64,000 bases of DNA, taken from the NCBI RefSeq assembly GCF_000620625.1, contig NZ_JIAW01000014.1:162000-225999 (forward strand). Reading direction: 5' to 3'. The DNA is from Mycobacterium sp. URHB0044 (lineage in GTDB: Bacteria > Actinomycetota > Actinomycetes > Mycobacteriales > Mycobacteriaceae). The translations under genes were made by a program, and so were the position numbers. Shown piece after piece: positions 24,388 to 32,778 of the stretch (position 1 is its first letter; each line of letters opens with the position of its first letter). The notes under the pieces were generated by a model. The model worked only from the letters and a program-made list of their open reading frames with translations. It had not been told where the DNA came from and ran no database searches.

Positions 24388-25851
24388 CTATGCAGCGTTG
24401 GCCGTCGTGTCCCCGGAATGCTCACCGTCGGCGGGGTCGGCGTCGGTGGGCGTGGGATCGGTGGTGGTCGTGGTGGACGTCGTCGTGGTGGTCGTGCCAG
24501 TGCCAGTGCCAGTGCCAGTGCCAGTGCCGGTGCCGGTCGCGTTGGGAGTCGCATCCGTCTTCTCACCGGGGGTGACCTTGTTGCCGTCCGACGTCAGCGT
24601 GGGATGCAGCCCATCACCGGCCGGGTTGGCAGTGGGGGTCGACGTGGCGGTTGGCGCCTTCGAGGACGGAGTGGCCTTGACCTCGGGCTCGGGTTCGGCC
24701 GCCTGCACCGGCTCGGCGTCCGGGACGGCCGCGAGTCGTGCCGCGCTGGGGCTGCCGGTGTCGGCGGCGTGCGGCGCCACCGGAACCAGGTTGCCGAGGG
24801 GGTCGGGGAGAGCGGTGGGGCCTTGCCCGCCGTTCGTCAGGTTCGTCGCCCCTTGCGTCAATGCACCGGGCACGCCGGCCAGTGCCTCGAGGATCTTCGC
24901 GGGCGGGGTGATGAACGAGAACGGTGTCGGGGTAGCGGGATTGGCGTTGACCCGATCGGTGTAGCCCATGTCGACGATCAGCCGCAGCAGCGGTTCGACG
25001 GCGCCGAGGACGGGTTCGGTGAGCGGTGTCAGGAAGAGGACTCCCGCGAGTTCGCGTACCGGTGCGAGGAGCGGCAGGTGCGGGTTGTAGTAGAGGACGT
25101 AGGTGTCGGTGCCACCGGCGGTGTTGTGCACGGTCGTCACGTAGGCCGGGCTGGTTCCTGGAACGAGCTCGTCGTAATACGCATCGGGATGGCCGTAGCG
25201 GACGGCCAGCAAGGAGTTGGCGAGCGACAGCGGATTGAAGTAGGCGGGGAAGTCGCCGTACGGGTCGTACATCAGCACGTCGTATTCGGTGTCGTAGCGA
25301 GTGGCCTGTCCGACGCCCATCGCGTCGGTGATGCCGGGGATCCCGATACCGGGGAACCGCGCATACAGGCCGCCGTTGCCCGCGAACGGTGAGGCGATCT
25401 GCTGGAAGCTGAGTTGGGAGGGCAGCGGCGCGTCTGCCTCATCGAGGGCCTGCAGGTCCCTGCGCACCCGTTCGGCGATCAGGGTGCCCTCCGAATAGCT
25501 GACGACGATCAGCTGGGCCTCGTCGGACCTGTCACTGATGGCGGTGTGCATGATCGGCACCCCGACGTCCCGGCTGGCTTGGAGGTTGATGGTGGCCGGG
25601 TATGGCACCCCGTAATAACCGAAGCCGTCCGGCACGACCGTGTTGTTCAGCTTGGCGGGGACCCGCACACTGGCCGGGTCATCCCGGCCGCCCGCCCCGA
25701 TCACGGTGTTGCTCAGCTCCACCAGAAAGTTGGCTGCGGTGGTGTTGGTGGCGTGTCCGAGGACCAGCGAACTGGAGATTCCCGCCGCGGCCGCACAGGC
25801 CAGAGCCGCCTTGCGGGCCCTGCGCTTCTTCGGAATCCGGTGATTTGCCAT
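24388..25851 (-). CDS. Exported PE-PPE-domain alpha/beta hydrolase with low-complexity tail
   Basis: A 487-residue protein. The basic N-terminus (RIPKKRRARKAALACAAAAG) begins a signal peptide. Residues about 40-290 show the PE-PPE domain seen in mycobacterial envelope esterases: VVSYSEGTLIAERVRR holds the GxSxG-like nucleophile elbow (SYSEG), and YGHPDAYYDELVPG is also typical. No PE or PPE secretion domain is present, so export is presumably through Sec. The C-terminal about 120 residues are disordered Pro/Thr/Ala, including a run of Gly-Thr dipeptides followed by poly-Thr, encoded by hexanucleotide repeats. GGGAG precedes the ATG. Confidence 0.82.
   Translation of the reverse strand: MANHRIPKKRRARKAALACAAAAGISSSLVLGHATNTTAANFLVELSNTVIGAGGRDDPASVRVPAKLNNTVVPDGFGYYGVPYPATINLQASRDVGVPIMHTAISDRSDEAQLIVVSYSEGTLIAERVRRDLQALDEADAPLPSQLSFQQIASPFAGNGGLYARFPGIGIPGITDAMGVGQATRYDTEYDVLMYDPYGDFPAYFNPLSLANSLLAVRYGHPDAYYDELVPGTSPAYVTTVHNTAGGTDTYVLYYNPHLPLLAPVRELAGVLFLTPLTEPVLGAVEPLLRLIVDMGYTDRVNANPATPTPFSFITPPAKILEALAGVPGALTQGATNLTNGGQGPTALPDPLGNLVPVAPHAADTGSPSAARLAAVPDAEPVQAAEPEPEVKATPSSKAPTATSTPTANPAGDGLHPTLTSDGNKVTPGEKTDATPNATGTGTGTGTGTGTGTTTTTTSTTTTTDPTPTDADPADGEHSGDTTANAA
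24494..24535 (+). repeat. Hexanucleotide tandem repeat in the PE-PPE hydrolase gene
   Basis: Seven in-phase copies of GTGCC(A/G), five identical GTGCCA and two GTGCCG, encode the (Gly-Thr)n tract on the minus strand. Because the unit is six bases, copy-number changes lengthen or shorten the tract without changing frame. Confidence 0.9.
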
Positions 25852-25977
25852 GGGTGCTCCCTTGATCCCAGTGGCGCGCCTACGCGCGTGCTGGCGACAC
25901 TATCGCGGAGCAGGCATGTCGCGGATCGAAATGAGCGTCGCCGTCGGTATCTGCCACTCGTTAGCTGCAGACGACAA

Positions 25978-26006
25978 CGGCGGCGCCCCCGTTGGGGACG
26001 CCGCCG
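25978..26006 (-). terminator. Hairpin terminator downstream of lpqH
   Basis: CGGCGGCG (25978-25985) pairs perfectly with CGCCGCCG (25999-26006); an inner CCCC/GGGG extends the stem around a GTT loop with a single mismatch. It lies 28 bases beyond the lpqH stop. No T-run follows. Confidence 0.7.
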
Positions 26007-26033
26007 CTTCTACTTGCTCTCAGAGCACCCGAA

Positions 26034-26531
26034 CTAGGGGCAGGTGACCTCGATCGTGAACGGCTTGGTCACGGGGGCCATGGGGTTGGCCATGTCGATA
26101 CCCGTGGCGTTGCCGGTGATCTTGTAGGTGCTGCCGCTCTTCTCGGCGGTGGCGTCACCCGCGCCGGGGCCGACGGCCAGCGTCACGCCGTTGACGTTGC
26201 CAAGGCCCACCGAGGTGACCTTGGGTGCGTCGCCCTCGCTGACGACGGCGGCGATGCCGGTGCCCGCGTCGCCGATGGCGATGTTCATGTTGCCGCCCAT
26301 CGCCGCGCACACGACTGTGCCCTTGACGTCCTGGTCCGCGCCGTCGATCGTGACCTTGGTGCCACTGCCGGGTGCCGCAGTCGCGCTCGCCGATCCCGTC
26401 TCCGAGGCGGCGCTCGAACTCGCCGAGCTGGACGAGCTCGACGATGACTTCTTGTCGTCCGATGAACAGCCAGACAGGCTGGCGATCAGGATCGCCGCAC
26501 CTCCTACTGCGACGAGCAACCCACGTTTCAC
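26034..26531 (-). CDS. lpqH: LpqH-family lipoprotein (19-kDa antigen type)
   Basis: A 165-residue lipoprotein precursor. The lipobox LSGC places the acylated cysteine at about residue 22, followed by a long poly-Ser linker (SSSSSSSSASSSAASE) typical of the O-glycosylated region of the 19-kDa antigen, then the beta-rich LpqH domain with VVCAAMGGNMNIAIGD and a terminal IEVTCP; the two cysteines likely pair. It sits on the outer face of the plasma membrane or envelope. The GTG start at 26531 follows AAGGAG by a good distance and opens VKRGLLVAVG; a longer frame is ignored. Confidence 0.88.
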   Translation of the reverse strand: MKRGLLVAVGGAAILIASLSGCSSDDKKSSSSSSSSASSSAASETGSASATAAPGSGTKVTIDGADQDVKGTVVCAAMGGNMNIAIGDAGTGIAAVVSEGDAPKVTSVGLGNVNGVTLAVGPGAGDATAEKSGSTYKITGNATGIDMANPMAPVTKPFTIEVTCP

Positions 26532-26733
26532 GACTTCTCCTTTTGGTAATCGCGACCAGTCAAGATCACCGATCGTCCTGAGTACTATGGCCCGCGCGTC
26601 GGCCCTGGTCATGGGTTTGCGTTAATTGTTCGCCGGGACATCGGCACGCCGACGGCAGTCGGTCAACCGCAGCACATCGCAAACGCGGTCATCGTGCCTT
26701 GGCGGCGACCCGGCGAACGGTATGTTCGCGGGC

Positions 26734-27645
26734 ATGCAAACCGTGCGCACGCCCGATGAGCGGTTCGACGAACTGGTCGACTTCCCTTACCGCCCTGAGT
26801 ATTGCGAGGTCGACGACGCCGACGGTGGTCGTCTGCGCGTGGCATGGGTGGAGCACGGTCCCGCCGATGCGGATCCGGTGCTGATGCTGCACGGCGAACC
26901 GTCCTGGTCGTTCCTGTACCGCAAGATGATCCCGATCGTCGCGGCCGCCGGCCATCGGGTGATCTGCCCGGATCTGGTGGGTTTCGGCCGGTCGGACAAG
27001 CCGACCGAGATCTCCGACCACACCTATGCGCGGCACGTCGAGTGGATGCGCGCGGTCGCGTTCGATGTCCTCGACCTGAACCGCGTGACGTTGGTGGGGC
27101 AGGACTGGGGTGGCCTGATCGGGCTGCGCCTGGCGGCGGAGAACCCGGACAGGTTCGCGCGGATCGTCGTCGCCAATACGGGGTTGCCCACGGGCGACTT
27201 CCCGATGCCCGACATCTGGTGGCAGTTCCGCAAGGCCATCCAGGGAATGCCAGAGATCGAGGTCGGCAGGTTCGTCCAGGCCGGCTGTGTCCGTCCCATG
27301 AGCGACGCCGTCCGCGCCGGTTACGACGCCCCGTTCCCCGACGACTCGTACTGTGCGGGCCCGCGGGCGATGCCCGGACTGGTGCCCACGGCACCCGACG
27401 ACCCCGCGTCGGCGCCGAACCGGGCGGCGTGGGAGACGTTGTCCCACAGCGAAACACCGATGCTGGTGGCATTCAGTGACGGTGACCCCATCACCGGTGC
27501 GATGGCACCGATCCTGCGCAGTCAGGTGCGCGGCGCGCAGGGCGTCGAGCACACGAGCATCGAGAATGCCGGCCACTTCCTCCAGGAGGACGCCGGTGAG
27601 GATCTCGCGGAGGCGATCGTGCGGTTCCTGGCGGCGACGAGTTAG
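26734..27645 (+). CDS. dhmA: Haloalkane dehalogenase (DhmA-like)
   Basis: A 303-residue alpha/beta hydrolase. The N-terminus MQTVRTPDERFDEL is typical of the DhmA/DhlA branch. HGEPSW (53-58) precedes the oxyanion hole, the nucleophile elbow is VGQDWGG with Asp124 followed by the halide-binding Trp125, and the base is His in NAGHFLQED near residue 283. It hydrolyses carbon-halogen bonds to alcohols; an Asp rather than Ser nucleophile excludes a plain esterase. M. tuberculosis Rv2296 is the obvious relative by memory. The ATG at 26734 is preferred over one at 26722. It is divergent from lpqH and overlaps the second lipoprotein gene by four bases at the 3' end. Confidence 0.82.
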   Translation: MQTVRTPDERFDELVDFPYRPEYCEVDDADGGRLRVAWVEHGPADADPVLMLHGEPSWSFLYRKMIPIVAAAGHRVICPDLVGFGRSDKPTEISDHTYARHVEWMRAVAFDVLDLNRVTLVGQDWGGLIGLRLAAENPDRFARIVVANTGLPTGDFPMPDIWWQFRKAIQGMPEIEVGRFVQAGCVRPMSDAVRAGYDAPFPDDSYCAGPRAMPGLVPTAPDDPASAPNRAAWETLSHSETPMLVAFSDGDPITGAMAPILRSQVRGAQGVEHTSIENAGHFLQEDAGEDLAEAIVRFLAATS

Positions 27646-28076
27646 CAGGCGACCTTGATCAGGAAGCTGCCGTTGGTGCGGAAACTCGGCTGATCGGTGG
27701 CGAATCCGTCGGCGGTGCCTTCGATGGAATAGGTGCGTCCGGTCATGGTGACCTTCGCCTCGCCGCCGAGCCCCGCGTTGTAGCTGCCCGTGAAGCCGCC
27801 CAGGTTGTGGATGCTGACCGATTCGACGGTGAGCGCGTCCTTGTTGGACACCATCGCCGTCGAACCCGATTCGGCATTGCCGGTCGTGATGGTGGTCAGT
27901 GACCCCGCGGCGGTGCAGGCGACCGCGTCGGTGGTGCCCGCCTTGGCGTCGTTGACGGTGACCTCGGCGGAGCCGGCCACCAGGGTGCCCGGCTTCGGTT
28001 GCGCGGGCGGCGGCGATGATGAGCAGCCGGCCACCGCAAGCAGGGCGAAAGCCGCGGCGGTCAGCACGATGCGCAT
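27642..28076 (-). CDS. Second LpqH-like lipoprotein
   Basis: A 144-residue lipoprotein precursor with lipobox VAGC (cysteine about residue 18) and a short Pro-rich linker. The domain pattern is the same as LpqH: VACTAAG early, GGFTGSYNAGLGGEAKVTM in the middle and a final IKVAC with the C-terminal cysteine. It is a paralogue of the lipoprotein 1.5 kb away, but lacks the poly-Ser linker. The ATG at 28076 starts MRIVLTAAAFALLAVAGC. It is divergent from tgt with only 19 bases between start codons, so the two promoters must overlap the coding starts. Confidence 0.82.
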   Translation of the reverse strand: MRIVLTAAAFALLAVAGCSSSPPPAQPKPGTLVAGSAEVTVNDAKAGTTDAVACTAAGSLTTITTGNAESGSTAMVSNKDALTVESVSIHNLGGFTGSYNAGLGGEAKVTMTGRTYSIEGTADGFATDQPSFRTNGSFLIKVAC

Positions 28077-28095
28077 GGTGTGAGAATCTACAGCG

Positions 28096-29343
28096 GTGAA
28101 CGGATATTCCAGGCAGTTCTTCGAGGTTGAGGCCGAATTGCCAGGACGGTCGGGACGAGTCGGCGTCATCCACACCCCGCACGGTGACATCCGCACTCCG
28201 GCGTTCATCGCCGTCGGCACCCACGGCACCGTTAAGGCGGTATTGCCGGAGACGATGAAGGCCCTTGGCGCACAAGCGGTTCTGGCCAATGCCTACCACC
28301 TGTATCTGCAACCCGGGCCTGACGTCGTCGACGCGGCAGGCGGCCTTGGCGCGTTCATGAACTGGCAAGGACCCACCTTCACCGACAGCGGCGGCTTTCA
28401 GGTGCTGTCGCTTGGCGCGGGTTTCCGCAAGGTGCTGGCAATGGACACCGAGCGCGTCCAGGCCGACGACGTGATCGCCGAGGGCAAGGAACGCCTGGCT
28501 CACGTCGACGACGACGGCGTGACGTTCCGGTCGCATCTGAACGGTTCGACCCACCGGTTCACCCCGGAAGTCTCCATCGGCATCCAACACCAGCTCGGCG
28601 CGGACATCATCTTCGCGTTCGACGAGCTGACCACGTTGGTGAACACGCGCGGGTATCAGGAGCAGTCGGTGCAACGCACGCACGAATGGGCGGTGCGGTG
28701 CCTCGCCGAACACCGGCGCCTCAGCATCGTGCGCCACGACAAGCCGGACCAGGCGCTGTTCGGGGTGGTGCAGGGCGCCCAGTACGAGGACCTGCGACGG
28801 CAGGCGGCGCGCGGGCTCACCGAGATCGTCGACGACGAGGGCCGCGGTTTCGACGGCTACGGCATCGGCGGGGCGCTGGAGAAGCAGAACCTCGCGACCA
28901 TCGTCGGCTGGGTCACCGACGAACTGCCCGACGACAAGCCTCGCCACCTGCTCGGCATCAGCGAACCGGACGATCTCTTCGCCGCGATCGCGGCGGGCGC
29001 CGACACGTTCGACTGCGTGTCACCGTCGCGGGTGGCGCGCAATGCCGCGGTGTATTCGGCGACGGGTCGCTACAACATCACCGGTGCCCGGTACCGGCGG
29101 GACTTCACGCCGATTGACGCCGAATGTGACTGCTACACCTGTGCGCACTACACGCGTGCCTACCTCCATCACCTGTTCAAGGCGAAGGAAATGCTGTCGT
29201 CCACGCTGTGCACCATCCACAACGAGCGGTTCGTGATCCGTCTCGTCGACCGGATCCGCGCGGCGATCCTCGACGGTGACTTCGACGAGCTGCGCGACGA
29301 CGTTCTCGGGCGCTATTACGGATCGACGCCGGCACCCTGTTAA
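28096..29343 (+). CDS. tgt: tRNA-guanine transglycosylase with non-standard base pocket
   Basis: A 415-residue enzyme that exchanges guanine-34 of tRNA-Asp, -Asn, -His and -Tyr for a 7-deazaguanine. The base Asp97 (DSGGFQVLS), the nucleophile Asp306 (ADTFDCVSPSR) and the zinc ligands Cys344, Cys346, Cys349 and His375 are all present. Two specificity positions differ from E. coli and Zymomonas enzymes. FDECTPYPA is here FDELTTLVN, so the preQ1-contacting Cys is Leu178; GGLAVGE is here GGALEKQ. This suggests a different base, for instance salvaged queuine, rather than preQ1 (inference). No queA, queG or queCDEF genes are in the window. The start is GTG. Confidence 0.88.
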   Translation: MNGYSRQFFEVEAELPGRSGRVGVIHTPHGDIRTPAFIAVGTHGTVKAVLPETMKALGAQAVLANAYHLYLQPGPDVVDAAGGLGAFMNWQGPTFTDSGGFQVLSLGAGFRKVLAMDTERVQADDVIAEGKERLAHVDDDGVTFRSHLNGSTHRFTPEVSIGIQHQLGADIIFAFDELTTLVNTRGYQEQSVQRTHEWAVRCLAEHRRLSIVRHDKPDQALFGVVQGAQYEDLRRQAARGLTEIVDDEGRGFDGYGIGGALEKQNLATIVGWVTDELPDDKPRHLLGISEPDDLFAAIAAGADTFDCVSPSRVARNAAVYSATGRYNITGARYRRDFTPIDAECDCYTCAHYTRAYLHHLFKAKEMLSSTLCTIHNERFVIRLVDRIRAAILDGDFDELRDDVLGRYYGSTPAPC

Positions 29344-29378
29344 ACGCCCCTCCCTCCCTCTTCGCCGAGACCGCTGTC

Positions 29379-29408
29379 AGATCGCAAAATCGCGCGAAAT
29401 TGCGATCT
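29379..29408. repeat. Inverted repeat between tgt and the saccharopine-dehydrogenase-like gene
   Basis: AGATCGCAA (29379-29387) and TTGCGATCT (29400-29408) form a perfect 9-bp stem around a 12-base loop. There is no T-run. It could be a weak terminator for tgt or an operator for the next gene, whose start lies 77 bases downstream. Confidence 0.55.
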
Positions 29409-29485
29409 CCCAGCAGTGTCGGCGGGGGGAAGGGGTGCTAGGCGATTCTGTGTGCGGCGATCGGGCCGCCGCGTAGGTTCACTGC

Positions 29486-30691
29486 ATGCGAATTCTGTTG
29501 GTCGGCGCGGGCGGCGTCGGGTCGGCGTTCTGCGCCATCGCGGCGCGGCGGGACTTCTTCGAGGAGATCGTCGTCAGCGACTACGACGAGGCGCGCGCCA
29601 AGGAGGCCGTCGACGCCGTCGGTGATGCCCGCTTCTCTGCCGCGCGGGTCGACGCGACCTGGGCTGACGACGTCGCGGCAGTGGTTGATCAACATCGCAT
29701 CACGCACGTCATGAACGCCGTCGATCCGCGGTTCGTGATGCCGATCTTCAAGGGCGCGTTGGCGGGCGGCGCCGACTATCTCGACATGGCGATGAGCCTG
29801 TCGCACCGACACCCGGACAAGCCGTACGAACTCACCGGCGTGAAGCTTGGCGACGAGCAGTTCGCCGCCGAGGAGCAGTGGACGGCCGCGGGGCGGCTCG
29901 CGCTGGTCGGCATCGGCGTGGAACCAGGCCTGTCCGACGTCTTCGCCCGCTACGCCTCCGACCACCTGTTCTCCGCGATCGACGAGCTCGGCACCCGCGA
30001 CGGCGCCAACCTCACCGTCGACGGCTACGACTTCGCACCGTCCTTCTCCATCTGGACCACCATCGAGGAATGCCTGAACCCGCCGGTGATCTGGGAGGCC
30101 GACCGCGGGTGGTTCGTCACCGAACCGTTCAGTGAGCCGGAGGTCTTCGACTTCCCCGAAGGCATCGGACCGGTCGAGTGCGTCAACGTGGAACACGAGG
30201 AAGTGCTGTTGATGCCGCGCTGGGTGAAGTGCAAGCGCGCGACGTTCAAGTACGGGCTCGGCGAGGAGTTCATCGACGTGCTCAAGACGCTGCACAAGCT
30301 GGGCCTCGACCGTACCGACACGGTGAAAGTCGGTGGCGCCGAGGTGAGCCCGCGCGACGTCGTCGCCGCCTGCCTGCCCAATCCCGCGACGCTCGGGCCG
30401 AAGATGCACGGCAAGACCTGCGCCGGGCTGTGGGTGACGGGCACCGGCAAGGACGGCAACCCGCGTTCGACGTACCTGTACCACGTCGTCGACAACCAAT
30501 GGTCGATGTCGGAGTACGGCCACCAATGCGTGGTGTGGCAGACCGCCATCAATCCCGTTGTGGCGCTGGAGCTTCTGGCCAACGGCTCGTGGAGCGGCAG
30601 TGGCGTGCTCGGCCCGGAGGCGTTCGACTCGGTGCCGTTCCTGGAGCTGCTGACCGCGTACGGCTCGCCGTGGGGCCAGAAGGAACTTTGA
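29486..30691 (+). CDS. Saccharopine-dehydrogenase-family oxidoreductase
   Basis: A 401-residue NAD(P)-dependent oxidoreductase with the N-terminal Rossmann motif VGAGGVGS (residues 6-13) and the family's second domain, including VGIGVEPGLSDVFARYA and a late QTAINPVVALELL. The family includes saccharopine reductases, lysine 6-dehydrogenase and carboxynorspermidine synthase; the substrate cannot be fixed here. The C-terminal part with WVKCKRATFKYGLGEEF is similar to the lysine-dehydrogenase-like actinobacterial group. The stop overlaps the next ATG (TGATG), so it is coupled to the CoA-transferase. Confidence 0.75.
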   Translation: MRILLVGAGGVGSAFCAIAARRDFFEEIVVSDYDEARAKEAVDAVGDARFSAARVDATWADDVAAVVDQHRITHVMNAVDPRFVMPIFKGALAGGADYLDMAMSLSHRHPDKPYELTGVKLGDEQFAAEEQWTAAGRLALVGIGVEPGLSDVFARYASDHLFSAIDELGTRDGANLTVDGYDFAPSFSIWTTIEECLNPPVIWEADRGWFVTEPFSEPEVFDFPEGIGPVECVNVEHEEVLLMPRWVKCKRATFKYGLGEEFIDVLKTLHKLGLDRTDTVKVGGAEVSPRDVVAACLPNPATLGPKMHGKTCAGLWVTGTGKDGNPRSTYLYHVVDNQWSMSEYGHQCVVWQTAINPVVALELLANGSWSGSGVLGPEAFDSVPFLELLTAYGSPWGQKEL

Positions 30692-32010
30692 TGCCAGAGG
30701 AACTCACCGCCGAGCAGGCCGCGGCGCTGCTGCGGACTGCCGATACGTTGGGCATGCCGCTCGGTCCCGGCCAGCCACCGGCGTTCCTGCGCGCGCTCGG
30801 TCAGCGCCACGACTGGACCGAGCTGCACGTGTACGGCGCGCTGCTCGCCGTCGGCACCGAACTGTTCTCGCGCACCGGTGTGCACTACCTGTCCGGCTTC
30901 TACGGTCCGCTCGAGCGGGCGCTGCGCGACATGGGCGCGGACATCGAATTCGCGCCCGCCGACTTTCGACGCTTCGGACCGCTGCTCGAGCAGCAGGCGC
31001 CGCGCGTGATGACGACCGTCGCGACGCCGCCCGATGCCGACGGCTGGTGCTCCCTGTCGCTGCACGCCGGCGGCACCGTCGCCGAAATACGCTGCGCGGG
31101 AGCGGATCCCGAACGACTGCTCGTCGTGGAGGTTTCGGAGGCGTACCCGCGAACGTCAGGACTTGGCGAGTACCGCCATGCGCTGCACGTCGACGAGATC
31201 GACGTCCTGGTGCGCTCGACCGATGCGCCGCTCGCGCTGCCCGGCGGCGGAACGCCGCCTACCGACGTCGATACGGCGATCGCTCGGCACGCCGTCGAGT
31301 TCATCCCGTCCGGCGCGACATTGCAGACCGGGATCGGCTCGATTCCCAGCCAGATCGCCGCGCTGCTGGCCGAAGGCGACGGCGGCGACTACGGCCTGCA
31401 CAGCGAGATGTTCACCGACGGCTGCATGCAGCTGCACCTCGCAGGCAAGGTGACCAACGCCTGCAAGGGCCAGTACGACGGCGTCAGCGTGACGACGTTC
31501 GCGTTCGGCTCGGCGGAGCTCTACGCCTGGCTGGGCGGCAACTCCGACGTCGCGTTCCTACCCGTCGAAATCGTCAACGCACCCGAGGTGATCGGCGCCA
31601 ACCGAAACATGGTCACGATCAACGGCGCGCTCGCGGTCGACGTTCAGGGCCAGGTCGTCGCCGACACGATCACCGGCGACCAGTTCAGCGGGATCGGCGG
31701 CGCGGAGGACTTCGTGGCGGGCGCCGGCCTCGAACTGTCGGACCGCTCGTTGATCTGCCTGCCATCGACGTTTGCGAAAGACGGTGTGCTGCAATCGCGT
31801 ATCGTGCCGTGGTTCGGCCCCGGCGCTGTCATCACGACGCCGCGGCACCAGGTCGACGTGATCGTGACCGAATACGGCGCCGCGCAACTCGAGGGCAAGA
31901 CCGTCCGCGAGCGTGGCGAGGCGCTCGCGGCCATCGCGCACCCGCAGTTCCGCGACGAGTTGCTGGCGGCCGCCGAACGCGCCGCGAAGGGCCGCTCACC
32001 CGTCGCGTAG
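30691..32010 (+). CDS. Acetyl-CoA hydrolase / 4-hydroxybutyrate CoA-transferase family protein
   Basis: A 439-residue CoA-transferase family I protein. The C-terminal half holds the catalytic segment GLHSEMFTDG, whose glutamate would form the glutamyl-CoA intermediate, plus IGSIPSQIAALL and GIGGAEDFVAGA. This pattern is that of the acetyl-CoA hydrolase / 4-hydroxybutyrate CoA-transferase group. It starts one base into the stop of the upstream oxidoreductase, so both probably act in one catabolic sequence, perhaps of an amino acid or its omega-amino derivative (inference). No regulator is adjacent. Confidence 0.78.
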   Translation: MPEELTAEQAAALLRTADTLGMPLGPGQPPAFLRALGQRHDWTELHVYGALLAVGTELFSRTGVHYLSGFYGPLERALRDMGADIEFAPADFRRFGPLLEQQAPRVMTTVATPPDADGWCSLSLHAGGTVAEIRCAGADPERLLVVEVSEAYPRTSGLGEYRHALHVDEIDVLVRSTDAPLALPGGGTPPTDVDTAIARHAVEFIPSGATLQTGIGSIPSQIAALLAEGDGGDYGLHSEMFTDGCMQLHLAGKVTNACKGQYDGVSVTTFAFGSAELYAWLGGNSDVAFLPVEIVNAPEVIGANRNMVTINGALAVDVQGQVVADTITGDQFSGIGGAEDFVAGAGLELSDRSLICLPSTFAKDGVLQSRIVPWFGPGAVITTPRHQVDVIVTEYGAAQLEGKTVRERGEALAAIAHPQFRDELLAAAERAAKGRSPVA

Positions 32011-32013
32011 GCG

Positions 32014-32778
32014 CTAGAGCGGGTTGAGGATGCGCTGCAGGAACTGCCGCGTGCGCTCTTCCTTGGGGTCGCCGATGACCTCGTCGGGCGTGCCACGTTC
32101 GAGGATGACGCCCTGATCGGTGAACAGCACCTGATTGGAAACCTGTCTGGCGAACTGGATCTCGTGCGTGACGATCACGAGTGTCCAGCCTTCGAGGGCC
32201 AGGTCGCGGATCACCGCCAGCACCTCACCGACGAGCTCGGGATCCAGCGCTGAGGTCGGCTCGTCGAACAAAACGACCTTGGGGCGCAGTGCCAGTGCCC
32301 GCGCGATGCCGACGCGCTGTTGCTGGCCGCCGGACAACTGATACGGGTATTGGTCGCGCTTCTCGGCCAGCCCGACTTGGCGCAGCAGTTCCAGGGCCTC
32401 GGCCTCCGCTTCCTCCTTCGGGCGCTTCTGCACGATCACGGGACCCTCGGTGACGTTCTGCAGCACCGTCTTGTGGGGAAACAGGTTGTGTCCCTGGAAC
32501 ACGAAGCCGCTGCGCGATTGGAACCGGCGCACTTCGGGTTTCGGCACCGGCTTGGAGAAGTCCAGCTCGATGTCGTCGACCCGGATCACTCCGGCGTCGG
32601 GCCTGTCGAGCGCGTTGAGTGCACGCAACAACGTCGTCTTGCCGGATCCCGACGGTCCGATGATGGTGGTCGCCGTTCCCCGCTCGACGGTGAACGAGAC
32701 GCCCTTGAGCACCTTGTTGTCGCCGAACGCCTTCTCGACGCCCTCGGCGGTGACCCGGTATTCGGGTTCTTCGGTCAT
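32014..32778 (-). CDS. Polar amino-acid ABC transporter ATP-binding protein
   Basis: A 254-residue ATPase of the HisP/GlnQ type: Walker A GPSGSGKT (41-48), signature LSGGQ (148-152), Walker B VLFDEP (169-174) and H-loop THE. It energises import by the fused binding-protein/permease encoded just upstream; the ATG overlaps that gene's stop by four bases. The earlier part of this open frame lies inside the permease gene and is not coding. Confidence 0.9.
   Translation of the reverse strand: MTEEPEYRVTAEGVEKAFGDNKVLKGVSFTVERGTATTIIGPSGSGKTTLLRALNALDRPDAGVIRVDDIELDFSKPVPKPEVRRFQSRSGFVFQGHNLFPHKTVLQNVTEGPVIVQKRPKEEAEAEALELLRQVGLAEKRDQYPYQLSGGQQQRVGIARALALRPKVVLFDEPTSALDPELVGEVLAVIRDLALEGWTLVIVTHEIQFARQVSNQVLFTDQGVILERGTPDEVIGDPKEERTRQFLQRILNPL

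Noticed and set aside
24494..24535. CRISPR-like array
   Set aside because: Contiguous hexamers without spacers inside a coding sequence; no cas genes in the window.
26689..28947. A 750-codon minus-strand open frame across dhmA, the second lipoprotein and tgt
   Set aside because: It crosses three independently recognisable genes on both strands and has no domain pattern; it reflects third-position GC bias.
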